Positions 25,990 to 34,607 of a DNA stretch of 64,000 nt are shown here, piece by piece. The notes under the pieces were generated by a model that saw nothing but the letters and a program-made list of their open reading frames with translations, ran no database searches and had not been told where the DNA came from. Each line of letters starts with the position of its first letter. Positions within the stretch are counted from its first letter, which is position 1. Location: contig NZ_FNAM01000001.1 of NCBI RefSeq assembly GCF_900101845.1, positions 1-64,000 of the forward strand. The letters run 5' to 3'. Origin of the DNA: Sporomusa acidovorans (GTDB taxonomy: Bacteria; Bacillota; Negativicutes; Sporomusales; Sporomusaceae). The position numbers were made by a program, and so were the translations under genes.

Positions 25990-25993
25990 TGCT

Positions 25994-26533
25994 ATGTCGG
26001 ATTCCCAAACAGATCTTTATGAAAAACCTATAAATTCACAACGATTGTTTGAAGGCAAAATTATTAATGTAAGACGTGACGAGGTGACACTGCCAAATGG
26101 CCGAACAGCAACGCGGGAAGTAGTGGAACACCCCGGGGCAGTAGCCATTGTCCCGATAACAAAGGAGGGCAATATTATTTTAGTACGGCAGTTTCGCCAT
26201 CCGATTGGGCGGGTTATCCTCGAAGTGCCTGCCGGCAAACTTGATCCAGGTGAGAATCCGGAAGCTTGTGCTAGGCGGGAATTAGCTGAAGAAACAGGAT
26301 TTATGCCCCAAAAATTACAGAAGTTAACGGCTATATATACTACTCCCGGTTTTTCGAATGAAATTATTCATTTATATATGGCGGAAGACCTTATCGACTC
26401 AGATAAACTACCTGACGAAGACGAGTTTATCCATACCGAGACTTATTCGCCCGAACAAATCCGCCAAATGATCGCCTCTGGTGAATTATGTGATGCCAAA
26501 AGTTTAGTTGCACTTTGTCTGGCTGGAATCTGA
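25994..26533 (+). CDS. nudF: ADP-ribose pyrophosphatase (Nudix hydrolase)
   Basis: 179 residues. Full Nudix box beginning GKLDPGENPEA and ending RRELAEETGF (about residues 79-101). The downstream IYTTPGFSNEIIHLYMAE is typical of ADP-ribose hydrolases of the NudF/YqkG group. Hydrolyses ADP-ribose to AMP and ribose 5-phosphate. ATG 25994 follows TAGGAGGTAA. Confidence 0.92.
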   Translation: MSDSQTDLYEKPINSQRLFEGKIINVRRDEVTLPNGRTATREVVEHPGAVAIVPITKEGNIILVRQFRHPIGRVILEVPAGKLDPGENPEACARRELAEETGFMPQKLQKLTAIYTTPGFSNEIIHLYMAEDLIDSDKLPDEDEFIHTETYSPEQIRQMIASGELCDAKSLVALCLAGI

Positions 26534-26536
26534 GAC

Positions 26537-27721
26537 ATGCTTAATCAGTATTTTACCGATCTCCACATTCATGTTGGCATGAGCGAAAGTGGAAAGTGGA
26601 TTAAGATTCCCACCTCACGTCATTTGACAGTATGCGGAATTCTGGAAGAAGCCGTAGAACAAAAAGGTATGAATATTGTCGGCATTGTTGATGCGTTGTC
26701 ACCGTTGGTACTGGCTGATATTGAAGCCCTTATCGAAAAAGAGTTGCTCGCGCCTGTTAGTTCCGGCGGGTACATGTATCGGGAAAGTACTCTGCTTATT
26801 TTAGGCGCAGAGATTGAAACCCGGGAAGCCAATGGCGGTTTGGCGCATACTCTGGTCTTTATTCCGGATATACAAACAATGTCTTCATTTTCTACATATA
26901 TGAGCCGGTATATCCGCAACATTAATCTCAGTTCACAAAATGCCCATATGCCTCTGAAACAACTCATTCAAATAGCCGGCAGCTTTGACTCGCTTATTAT
27001 TCCGGCTCATGTTTTTACTCCTCATAAGAGCCTATATGGCGTTTGCTGTGAGCGATTTTCACATATTCTTTCTGATAAAGAAATGTACAAAATTGCGGCC
27101 ATTGAATTAGGTCTTAGTGCAGATAGCAATATGGCCGACAGAGTCGGCGAGTTAGCCGAATACACGTTTATAGCCAACTCGGATGCCCACTCACTTGACA
27201 AAATTGCTCGCGAATATAATATTTTTTCTATGAGCGAATTATCCTTTGGAGCAATTGCCAAGGCTTTGTCCCGGACAGAGCAAAATCAGGTTATCGCCAA
27301 TTATGGACTGGATCCCCGACTGGGAAAATATCATCGGACCTTTTGCCAAAAGTGCGGTTTTACCGCTGGTGATGGCCTAATTTATACCTGCCCACAGTGT
27401 GGCAGCAGCGTATTAACTAAAGGCGTTTTAGAACGAATTAATGAAATTGCAGATTATATTGAGCCGCATCACCCTGTGCATCGGTCGCAATATTTCTACC
27501 AGATCCCACTTGAGTTTATCCCCGGAGTGGGAAAAAAAGTCATGGTTAAACTGCTGCGTGAATTTGATACGGAAATGAATATTTTGCATTACGCGACTTA
27601 TGAGGCTTTAGCCGGTGTGGCTGGCAGTAAAATTGCCGGTTTGATCATGGAGGCGCGCAGCGGAAATGCGATTATTAGTGCTGGTGGTGGCGGCATATAT
27701 GGCCGAATGATAGGAACTTAA
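26537..27721 (+). CDS. Endonuclease Q-like PHP-domain protein
   Basis: 394 residues. PHP domain with DLHIHVG at the N-terminus and further metal-ligand segments (IVGIVDAL, GAEIETRE, IIPAHVFTPH, FIANSDAHSLDKI), then a zinc knuckle pair (CQKCG and CPQCG, about residues 273-292) and a helix-hairpin-helix (VGKKVMVKLL). This is the architecture of EndoQ, which nicks DNA 5' of deaminated bases; the Bacillus homolog YqxK lies in the same region. Starts 4 bases after nudF. Confidence 0.88.
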   Translation: MLNQYFTDLHIHVGMSESGKWIKIPTSRHLTVCGILEEAVEQKGMNIVGIVDALSPLVLADIEALIEKELLAPVSSGGYMYRESTLLILGAEIETREANGGLAHTLVFIPDIQTMSSFSTYMSRYIRNINLSSQNAHMPLKQLIQIAGSFDSLIIPAHVFTPHKSLYGVCCERFSHILSDKEMYKIAAIELGLSADSNMADRVGELAEYTFIANSDAHSLDKIAREYNIFSMSELSFGAIAKALSRTEQNQVIANYGLDPRLGKYHRTFCQKCGFTAGDGLIYTCPQCGSSVLTKGVLERINEIADYIEPHHPVHRSQYFYQIPLEFIPGVGKKVMVKLLREFDTEMNILHYATYEALAGVAGSKIAGLIMEARSGNAIISAGGGGIYGRMIGT

Positions 27722-27790
27722 TGGACAAATAGGTCTAACAAGTTTTAGCAAAACATATATTGTAGCAGGTACTGGCAGGGAGGTACATGC

Positions 27791-28429
27791 ATGCTAAAAC
27801 TTCTTCGCAAGAATACTGCCGATTATATTCGTGCCAACATTGTGGCTTACTTTTTTATGATATTGATCTTTGTTATCGGCGTAGTAATTGGCGCTATGGC
27901 TGTTAAGACATTGCCGGATGAACAAAAAGTTGAACTCATCGGCTATTTACGGGTATTCTTTCAGGGACTCGCGGCACGTTCGGAAGGAATCGGTGATACT
28001 CACGTTTTATTAACTAGTGTAGTACTTAATAATATTAAAATAATTGGCATTATGTGGCTGCTGGGTTTTACGATTGTTGGCATACCTTTTGTCTTGTTTA
28101 TGGTATGCTTACGCGGATTTGTCATTGGGTTTACGGTTGGCTTTTTAGTCAATGAGTATGTTATGAAGGGATTATTATTTGCTATTGTTGCCGTACTGCC
28201 GCATAATTTTTTGGCCATACCTGCTATTTTAGCGACAGGGGTAGCTGCGACCACCTTTTCTTTAATGTTGGTAAGACGAAAGAGAAATAAAGAGAACCTT
28301 TTTTACAATTCAATAGCTTATTCGATATTTTGTTTTACCATGGTAATAATTATGTTGGGTGCGGCTTTAATTGAAGTATATGTTTCACCCGTGTTTATGA
28401 AAACAGTTGCTCAATTTTTTGCTCAGTAA
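27791..28429 (+). CDS. spoIIM: Stage II sporulation protein M
   Basis: 212 residues, about five membrane helices, DUF95/SpoIIM family. With SpoIID and SpoIIP it dissolves septal peptidoglycan and drives engulfment. GGGAGG precedes the ATG. A terminator begins at its stop codon. Confidence 0.95.
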   Translation: MLKLLRKNTADYIRANIVAYFFMILIFVIGVVIGAMAVKTLPDEQKVELIGYLRVFFQGLAARSEGIGDTHVLLTSVVLNNIKIIGIMWLLGFTIVGIPFVLFMVCLRGFVIGFTVGFLVNEYVMKGLLFAIVAVLPHNFLAIPAILATGVAATTFSLMLVRRKRNKENLFYNSIAYSIFCFTMVIIMLGAALIEVYVSPVFMKTVAQFFAQ

Positions 28430-28460
28430 AAGGCGGCACAGTATGTGCCGCCTTTTTTTT
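28428..28460 (+). terminator. Terminator after spoIIM
   Basis: Twelve-base stem AAAGGCGGCACA / TGTGCCGCCTTT with a three-base loop and eight T residues; the left arm begins in the TAA stop. Confidence 0.95.
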
Positions 28461-28593
28461 CTCACTTTCTTTATTAGATTCTTGTAAATAGGATTTTCAA
28501 ATGATGAATAAACCTACTGCTGGGTGAATAAGTATGATATTAAGTTAAGCCAGAATCCATTAACATTATAGGGTGGGAGGGAAGTACAGACGC

Positions 28594-28815
28594 ATGGTGA
28601 TAAGAGTTTCATGGCGAAGCATAATTAAGAAATCAAAAATTTACATAAAAATAGCCTTGTTAACGCTTATTATCTTCTACATTCTACCAAAACTAATGAC
28701 CATGCTTTGGGATTGTACTAATCCAGGTCCGAAAATGCGGGACCAGCATCTATTAGAAAAGCCTTTACGGGTTATGGCTGTTTGTCACATGGCTGACCGT
28801 TGCAGTATGACATAG
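28594..28815 (+). CDS. Small single-span membrane protein between spoIIM and xerD
   Basis: 73 residues: a basic N-terminus, one membrane helix (about 17-37), then a hydrophilic tail with DCTNPGPKMRD and three cysteines overall. In Bacillus the same slot holds yqzK (DUF4227), a similar-sized single-span protein, but I cannot confirm homology. Start is ATG 28594; a frame from GTG 28573 is possible, since the GTGGGAGGG would otherwise be the ribosome site. Confidence 0.55.
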   Translation: MVIRVSWRSIIKKSKIYIKIALLTLIIFYILPKLMTMLWDCTNPGPKMRDQHLLEKPLRVMAVCHMADRCSMT

Positions 28816-28887
28816 ATTAGCAGTTTTTGCAAAAAAGCACGAAAACGTTACAAAACATAGTAGTTAAATAAAGGAAAAGTAAACTTA

Positions 28888-28965
28888 ATGTTGAATAAAG
28901 AACCTAGACCAGAAATTGTAAATGTGTTGGCCGGAAATCTGGGAAGAAAAAAGGGTGGTAAATAA
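28888..28965 (+). CDS. 25-residue peptide coupled to xerD
   Basis: ATG 28888 lies nine bases behind AAGGAAA and opens 25 codons starting MLNKEPRPEIVNVLAGN and ending in a very basic RKKGGK. The stop is two bases before the xerD start and its last codons contain the xerD ribosome site (AAGGGTGG), so translation of the two is probably coupled. No family recognised. Confidence 0.45.
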   Translation: MLNKEPRPEIVNVLAGNLGRKKGGK

Positions 28966-28967
28966 AA

Positions 28968-29855
28968 ATGGAATCGTATGTTAATGAATTTATTAACTAT
29001 CTTGCAGTCGAGCGGGGATTAGCTCAAAATACTCTCGAGTCTTATGGGCGGGATTTAAGACAATTTCACACGTTTTTGCAAAATAGTCAATTAGATTTTA
29101 TTCGAAACTCGAACCGTGAAACCATCCTAAGCTATCTAAATAATCTTCAAATGAAGGGGCGAGCTGTCTCTACGATATCACGTAATCTGGCGGCGATAAA
29201 GTCCTTTTATCAGTATCTTGTCAGGGAACGTCATATCGACAAAGATCCCGCTGTTAATTTGGAGTCACCCAAACTTGAAAAGAAACTGCCTAAGATTCTT
29301 ACTATTGCCGAGGTGGAAGAGTTGCTAAAACAACCTAATTCGCTTCAGCCTACCGGTCTTAGAGATAAAGCTATGCTGGAGCTATTATATGCTACCGGGA
29401 TCAGAGTCTCAGAGCTAATCAACCTCAATATTTCCGATGTAAATCTTGATATGGGGTATATTAAATGCTACGGTAAAGGCGCTAAAGAACGGATTGTACC
29501 ATTAGGTTCAATTGCTGCTAAATGTGTGCAGGAATACATCAATAAAGGACGCTCTAAGCTTGTACGTACTTATGAGGAACCTTCATTGTTCGTGAACCAT
29601 CATGGCAATCGGCTTACCCGTCAGGGATTTTGGAAAATTATTAAAAAGTATGCAATGGAGGCTAATATCACTAAGGAAATTACTCCGCATACATTAAGAC
29701 ACTCTTTTGCTACACATTTATTGGAAAATGGTGCAGACCTGCGGTCGGTTCAGGAAATGCTTGGGCATGCTGATATCTCAACAACACAAATTTATACCCA
29801 TGTAACCAAAAACCATTTAAAAGAGGTTTATGACAAAACACATCCTCGCGCATAA
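28968..29855 (+). CDS. xerD: Tyrosine recombinase XerD
   Basis: 295 residues. N-terminal SAM-like core-binding domain (1-90), then the catalytic domain with ATGIRVSEL (Arg), HTLRHSFATHLLENG (His, Arg), MLGHADISTT (His) and the tyrosine in QIYTHV. Full length and motif-complete. Acts with XerC at dif to resolve chromosome dimers; XerD equals Bacillus RipX, which also precedes deoB (drm). Confidence 0.94.
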   Translation: MESYVNEFINYLAVERGLAQNTLESYGRDLRQFHTFLQNSQLDFIRNSNRETILSYLNNLQMKGRAVSTISRNLAAIKSFYQYLVRERHIDKDPAVNLESPKLEKKLPKILTIAEVEELLKQPNSLQPTGLRDKAMLELLYATGIRVSELINLNISDVNLDMGYIKCYGKGAKERIVPLGSIAAKCVQEYINKGRSKLVRTYEEPSLFVNHHGNRLTRQGFWKIIKKYAMEANITKEITPHTLRHSFATHLLENGADLRSVQEMLGHADISTTQIYTHVTKNHLKEVYDKTHPRA

Positions 29856-29907
29856 TAGAATAGAAATGAGAGAATAGCAACCTACATTTTTAGAGGGGTT
29901 TTGAAAT

Positions 29908-31095
29908 TTGTTTAAACGTATATTTGTGATTGTACTTGATAGTGTTGGCATTGGAGCTATGCCTGACGCCGTACAGTATGGTGATGCCATGGCAAATACG
30001 TTGGTACATATTGCTGAATATAAGGGCGGGCTTAAACTGCCGGTACTGGCTAGTATGGGTTTAGGATTAATTGAGCCTATTGCTGGTGTTCCGCAAGTTC
30101 CCCGCCCTATTGCTGCATTCGGGAAAATGGCTGAAATCTCGAAAGGAAAAGATACCACGAGTGGTCACTGGGAGTTAGCCGGTTGTCCATTATTTTCTAC
30201 TTTTCCCGTATATCCTAACGGTTTTCCAGCTGAAGTCATTGCAGCGTTCACCACCTATACAGGAATGGGTGCCTTAGGCAATAAACCAGCATCCGGTACT
30301 GAAATTATTGCTGAAATAGGTGAAGAACATTTACGGACAGGCAAGCCAATCGTATATACTTCCGCCGACAGTGTTTTTCAAATTGCCGCTCATGAAGAAG
30401 TAATCCCGCTGGAGCGTTTATATGAAATATGTCAGATTGTTAGAAACAAAGTTTGTATTGGCGAGCATGCGGTTGGACGGATAATTGCCAGGCCTTTTGT
30501 CGGTAAACCGGGAAGTTTTGTTCGCACTGCCAATCGTCACGACTATAGCTTACAACCACCAGCACCGACCGTGCTTGATAATTTAAAACAGGCTGGATTC
30601 ATGGTATGTGGCGTTGGCAAAATCGCCGATATTTATGCTCATCGGGGGCTAACCCAGTCATATCCGACTCAATCGAACAAGCATGGTATGGAAATCGTAA
30701 CAGAATTGGCACAAAAAGAATGGAATCGTGGTTTAGTTATGGTCAATCTTGTTGAATTCGATAGTGCCTACGGACATCGAAATGATGCGGCAGGTTACGC
30801 TCAGGCATTGGAAGAGTTTGATCTGTCTTTGGCTGTTTTAAAAACTGAGCTTACCGATGACGACTTGTTGCTAATAACCGCCGATCATGGGTGTGACCCT
30901 ACTACAGCAGGAACGGACCATACGCGAGAATATGTACCGATTATAGCTTATCATCACCGATTAATAGAAATCGAAAAAACCGTAAATCTGGGAGTAAGAT
31001 CAACTTTTGCCGACATGGGAGCTACCATAGCTGCTAATTTTGGTTTACAGCCTCTTGCCTTTGGACAGAGTTTTCTAATAGACCTGATGAGGTGA
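29908..31095 (+). CDS. deoB: Phosphopentomutase
   Basis: 395 residues of the alkaline-phosphatase superfamily. DSVGIGAMPDA (N-terminal metal site), DTTSGHWELAG with the phospho-threonine, and ITADHGCDPTT with late metal ligands. Interconverts ribose/deoxyribose 1- and 5-phosphates in nucleoside salvage, feeding from the adjacent phosphorylase. TTG start behind AGAGGGG. Confidence 0.96.
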   Translation: MFKRIFVIVLDSVGIGAMPDAVQYGDAMANTLVHIAEYKGGLKLPVLASMGLGLIEPIAGVPQVPRPIAAFGKMAEISKGKDTTSGHWELAGCPLFSTFPVYPNGFPAEVIAAFTTYTGMGALGNKPASGTEIIAEIGEEHLRTGKPIVYTSADSVFQIAAHEEVIPLERLYEICQIVRNKVCIGEHAVGRIIARPFVGKPGSFVRTANRHDYSLQPPAPTVLDNLKQAGFMVCGVGKIADIYAHRGLTQSYPTQSNKHGMEIVTELAQKEWNRGLVMVNLVEFDSAYGHRNDAAGYAQALEEFDLSLAVLKTELTDDDLLLITADHGCDPTTAGTDHTREYVPIIAYHHRLIEIEKTVNLGVRSTFADMGATIAANFGLQPLAFGQSFLIDLMR

Positions 31096-31102
31096 AGCGA
31101 TA

Positions 31103-32425
31103 TTGCATATTGTTGATATTATTGCAAAAAAACGTGACGGTATAGAGCTTTCACAATCTGAAATAGATTGGTTAATCAAATCCTATACGAGTGACGCGAT
31201 TCCCGACTACCAGATGGCAGCTTGGCTGATGGCAGTTTTTTTTCGGGGCATGTCGGATACAGAAACAGCAGCATTGACTATGGCTATGGCTGCATCTGGC
31301 GATATGGTTGACTTAAGCCAAGTGCCTGGGGTAAAAGTAGATAAGCATAGTACCGGCGGGGTGGGAGACACTACGACGCTGGTATTAGCGCCCACTGTAG
31401 CTGCGGCCGGTGTTCCTGTAGCCAAAATGTCCGGACGTGGCTTGGGGTTTACTGGTGGTACAATTGATAAATTAGAAGCTATTCCGGGTTTTAAAGTTGC
31501 CTTGGAATGTAATGAATTTATTGCTAATTTACAAAGACACAATATGGCAATAACCGGCCAAACTGCATCTGTCGCCCCGGCGGATGGCAAGCTTTATTCG
31601 CTCAGGGATGTTACGGCTACGGTGGAAAGCATACCGCTTATTGCATCTTCGATAATGAGTAAGAAGATTGCTTCCGGTGCAGATAAGATTATATTAGATG
31701 TTAAAGTCGGTAATGGGGCTTTTATGAAAAGTCGGGAAGATGCGATTAAGTTGGCTGAAACCATGGTGCGAATTGGTCAGCTTGTTGACAGAGAGACTGT
31801 AGCGATACTAACGAGTATGGAACAACCTTTGGGAATGGCTATTGGCAATAGCCTGGAAATTAAGGAAGCTATTGAAATCTTGCAAGGAAGAGGAGAACCT
31901 TTGCTTAAAGAGGTTTGTCTGACAATAGGATCATACATGCTTACATTAGGTGGTAAAGCACAAAACTATGAAGATGGACGTCGACAATTTACTGCTTTAC
32001 TTGATACCAGGCAAGCTTTGGCTAAATTCGGTGAATTTATTGAAGCGCAAGGTGGAGATTCCTCAATTTTACAAGATACCACTAAATTGCCGCAAGCTCA
32101 GTTTATTCAAGAAGTTTATAGTGGACGGTCAGGTTACGTTGCGGCAATTAAAGCCGCACAGATTGGCTATGCGGCCATGCGGTTGGGTGCAGGCCGGGAA
32201 TATAAAGGACAAACCATTGATTTATCAGCAGGTATTGTTATGCAATGCAGAGTTGGCCAAGCTGTTCAAAAGGGTCAAGCTTTGGCGGTTATTTATACTA
32301 ATGATAAATCAAAAATTACAGAAGTGGATTTTCTAATCCGGCAGGCTATCTTGTTTGCTGACAAACCTGTTCCTTCTCCACCGCTAATATTGGGAATAGT
32401 TGACAAATATGGATTTCATCGTTGA
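31103..32425 (+). CDS. pdp: Pyrimidine-nucleoside phosphorylase
   Basis: 440 residues. KHSTGGVGDTTTL and SGRGLGFTGGTIDKLEAIPG are the phosphate- and pyrimidine-binding signatures shared by thymidine and pyrimidine-nucleoside phosphorylases. Cleaves uridine, thymidine or deoxyuridine to the base and sugar 1-phosphate, which DeoB then uses. TTG start seven bases after deoB behind GAGGTGA. Confidence 0.95.
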   Translation: MHIVDIIAKKRDGIELSQSEIDWLIKSYTSDAIPDYQMAAWLMAVFFRGMSDTETAALTMAMAASGDMVDLSQVPGVKVDKHSTGGVGDTTTLVLAPTVAAAGVPVAKMSGRGLGFTGGTIDKLEAIPGFKVALECNEFIANLQRHNMAITGQTASVAPADGKLYSLRDVTATVESIPLIASSIMSKKIASGADKIILDVKVGNGAFMKSREDAIKLAETMVRIGQLVDRETVAILTSMEQPLGMAIGNSLEIKEAIEILQGRGEPLLKEVCLTIGSYMLTLGGKAQNYEDGRRQFTALLDTRQALAKFGEFIEAQGGDSSILQDTTKLPQAQFIQEVYSGRSGYVAAIKAAQIGYAAMRLGAGREYKGQTIDLSAGIVMQCRVGQAVQKGQALAVIYTNDKSKITEVDFLIRQAILFADKPVPSPPLILGIVDKYGFHR

Positions 32426-32449
32426 CTGGCTTTGCCAGTCAATTTTTTT
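32422..32449 (+). terminator. Terminator after pdp
   Basis: Perfect nine-base stem TTGACTGGC / GCCAGTCAA with a TTT loop followed by seven T residues; the stop codon of pdp lies in the left arm. Confidence 0.95.
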
Positions 32450-32462
32450 GTTCGAATTTCCT

Positions 32463-32492
32463 GTTTAAGCTGTTTTAATCTGGGAAACATAG
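32463..32492 (+). promoter_or_regulatory. SigmaF-type promoter of dacF
   Basis: GTTTA (32463-32467), a 15-base spacer, GGAAACATAG (32483-32492). It fits GYWTA-N15/16-GGNRANAYTR with one mismatch. Bacillus dacF is transcribed by forespore sigma factors. Confidence 0.7.
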
Positions 32493-32519
32493 ATTTAAAA
32501 GAAAGGAGTGTTTTGATTG

Positions 32520-33686
32520 ATGCGGAAATGTGCGCTGGTTACATTATTGTTGTTTATTTTTTCAGTTACTACAGTTTTTGGTGCCCAGGCGACACCGCCC
32601 AAAATACAATCCGGTACGCAACTGGAAACAAGCGCTGTATCAGCTGTGCTTATGGATGAAAATGGCACCCTACTTTATGAAAAAGATGCTCATAAACGAT
32701 TGCCGCCCGCCAGTGTAACTAAAATTATGACTTTGCTATTAGCGGTGGAAGCTATTGAACAAGGGCGCATCAACATTGCCGACGATGTATACGCCAGTGA
32801 GAATGCCTGGCGCCAGGGTGGATCGCAAATATGGCTTGAACCGGGAGAAAAAATGACAGTCAAGGAGATGTTGACGGCCATAGCGGTCGTTAGTGCCAAC
32901 GACGCAGCCGTAGCGCTTATGGAACATATTTACGGCAGTGAAATCGCGGCTGTGGAAGCTATGAATAAACGGGCTGAGACTCTTGGACTTGCGGATACAC
33001 ATTTTAGCAATGTCAATGGCTTACCGGCACCCAATCATTATATGAGTGCATACGATACTGCGCTAATTGCCAAAGAAGCTGTTACCCATCCATTGTACAT
33101 GGATATGTGCGGCATCAAAGAAACTTGGTTGCGCAATGGGAAGAACTGGCTTGTTAACACAAATAAGTTACTATGGTGGTATAAAGGTGGCGATGGGCTG
33201 AAAACAGGTTGGACTGAAGAAGCAAAGTATTGTTTTGTCGGCACAGCCAAGCGAGATGGACTTCGCCTGATATCGTCCGTATTTGCCACTCCTGAACCAC
33301 GTTCTCACCTGAGAGAAAGCATGAAATTACTTGATTGGGGATTTGCCAATTTTGTCGCAGTACCCATTGTAAATCAAGGAACCGTGGTGGAACGAATTAA
33401 AGTGAACAAAGGTGTTGAAGCAGAAGTCCAATTACTTGCTTCTCAAGATTTAAATCTTATTATCGGCAAAGGTCAAAATAAAAACTTGCAAAAAAAAATA
33501 ATAGCAGATTCGAGTGTTAATGCACCAATTGATGAAGGACAAAAATGTGGAGAACTTATTGTTCTCAAAGACGGCAAAGAAATAGGTAAAGTTGATTTGC
33601 TTGCCGAAAAGACTGTTCCGAAGGCAAGTTTACTGCGAATTTTTCAAAATATGATCACTAATATGTTTAGCATTTCCAACTCATAG
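32520..33686 (+). CDS. dacF: D-alanyl-D-alanine carboxypeptidase DacF
   Basis: 388 residues, penicillin-binding family S11. Signal peptide (1-22), active-site SVTK (65-68), SAN (125-127) and KTG (228-230), then the C-terminal PBP5-like beta domain and a terminal amphipathic anchor (about 365-388). Trims peptide side chains in forespore peptidoglycan. ATG 32520 or TTG 32517 may be used; GAAAGGAG suits both. It precedes spoIIA as in Bacillus. Confidence 0.94.
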   Translation: MRKCALVTLLLFIFSVTTVFGAQATPPKIQSGTQLETSAVSAVLMDENGTLLYEKDAHKRLPPASVTKIMTLLLAVEAIEQGRINIADDVYASENAWRQGGSQIWLEPGEKMTVKEMLTAIAVVSANDAAVALMEHIYGSEIAAVEAMNKRAETLGLADTHFSNVNGLPAPNHYMSAYDTALIAKEAVTHPLYMDMCGIKETWLRNGKNWLVNTNKLLWWYKGGDGLKTGWTEEAKYCFVGTAKRDGLRLISSVFATPEPRSHLRESMKLLDWGFANFVAVPIVNQGTVVERIKVNKGVEAEVQLLASQDLNLIIGKGQNKNLQKKIIADSSVNAPIDEGQKCGELIVLKDGKEIGKVDLLAEKTVPKASLLRIFQNMITNMFSISNS

Positions 33687-33702
33687 AAGGGTAAAATTTT
33701 TT

Positions 33703-33731
33703 AACTGCGGAAAAATTCCGCAGTTTTTTTT
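33703..33731 (+). terminator. Terminator between dacF and spoIIAA
   Basis: Perfect ten-base stem AACTGCGGAA / TTCCGCAGTT with an AAA loop and a T-run. It implies that dacF and spoIIA are mostly separate transcripts. Confidence 0.93.
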
Positions 33732-33743
33732 AAAATATTTGGC

Positions 33744-33768
33744 AGGAAAATATTTCCTTTTACCGAAT
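33744..33768 (+). promoter_or_regulatory. SigmaH-type promoter of spoIIA
   Basis: AGGAAAA (33744-33750), 13-base spacer, CGAAT (33764-33768). Same layout as the site before spo0A. SigmaH transcription of spoIIA is known in Bacillus. Confidence 0.72.
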
Positions 33769-33801
33769 TAGCAATATAAAATAAGTAACTAGGGGGTTGT
33801 G

Positions 33802-34140
33802 TTGTTGAAAGTCGATACATATATGAAGCAAGGAGTCCTAATTGTAAAAATTGATGGTGAATTGGATGTTTGTGGAGCTAACGAATTTCGTACTTACGTT
33901 GACGAGGCACTGGATATGACAGGGGCTAAACATATTTTACTGGATATGCAAGCTGTTGGTTTCATTGATAGTTCAGGAGTGGGCGCTATCCTTGGTCGGT
34001 ATAAGCGTATTGCGCAAAACGGAGGTAAGCTGTTTGTTGTGAACCTTGAACCACATAGCAAGCGGATATTCGAATTAGCTGGATTATTGAAAGTGTTGAC
34101 AGTATATCAGTCTGAAGAGCAGGCACTAGAACTATTATAG
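33802..34140 (+). CDS. spoIIAA: Anti-sigma F factor antagonist SpoIIAA
   Basis: About 112 residues, STAS domain. The phosphorylatable serine is in FIDSSGVGAILGRYK. Unphosphorylated SpoIIAA frees SigmaF from SpoIIAB in the forespore. The start is ambiguous: GTG 33799, TTG 33802 and TTG 33805 are consecutive and all lie behind AGGGGG at 33791; the middle one is shown. Confidence 0.93.
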   Translation: MLKVDTYMKQGVLIVKIDGELDVCGANEFRTYVDEALDMTGAKHILLDMQAVGFIDSSGVGAILGRYKRIAQNGGKLFVVNLEPHSKRIFELAGLLKVLTVYQSEEQALELL

Positions 34141-34152
34141 GGAGGGTAGACA

Positions 34153-34599
34153 ATGGGGACGCACATAAAAAATCAAGTAAAGTTATCACTTCTAAGTATC
34201 AACGAAAATGTGAGTTTCGCCAGGGCGGCAGCAGCCGCTTTTTCGGCTCAGGTAGATTTGACAATTACAGACATTGATGAGATTAAGGTAGCTGTTTCAG
34301 AAGCGGTATCGAACGCCGTTATTCATGGCTATGGCGGCAATAATCATAAACAAAATTTTATTGAATTAGTTATGAACTTATATCGTGACAAACTGGAATT
34401 TTTCATTATTGATTTTGGGAAAGGAATTGCCAATATTGAAGAGGCCCGCCAGCCTTCATTTTCTAGCGACCCGGAACGTATGGGGCTAGGGTTTGTTTTT
34501 ATGGATTCTTTCATGGATGAACTGGAGATTATTTCAAAACTGGGGCAGGGTACAACAGTGAAGATGGTTAAATTGCTTGTACCAAGCACAGAGCACTAG
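34153..34599 (+). CDS. spoIIAB: Anti-sigma F factor / kinase SpoIIAB
   Basis: 148 residues, GHKL ATPase fold. N-box EAVSNAVIHGYGG, G1-like IIDFGKGI and G2-like MGLGFVFM are visible. Holds SigmaF inactive and phosphorylates SpoIIAA. Follows spoIIAA by 12 bases behind AGGGAGG. Confidence 0.96.
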   Translation: MGTHIKNQVKLSLLSINENVSFARAAAAAFSAQVDLTITDIDEIKVAVSEAVSNAVIHGYGGNNHKQNFIELVMNLYRDKLEFFIIDFGKGIANIEEARQPSFSSDPERMGLGFVFMDSFMDELEIISKLGQGTTVKMVKLLVPSTEH

Positions 34600-34607
34600 G
34601 TGCCAAT

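Noticed and set aside
31950-32336. + strand open frame of 128 codons in another frame
   Set aside because: It overlaps pdp completely and encodes a Lys/Leu-rich product with no family features.
32432-32659. + strand frame overlapping the dacF start
   Set aside because: It spans the terminator of pdp and the SigmaF-type promoter and has no ribosome site.
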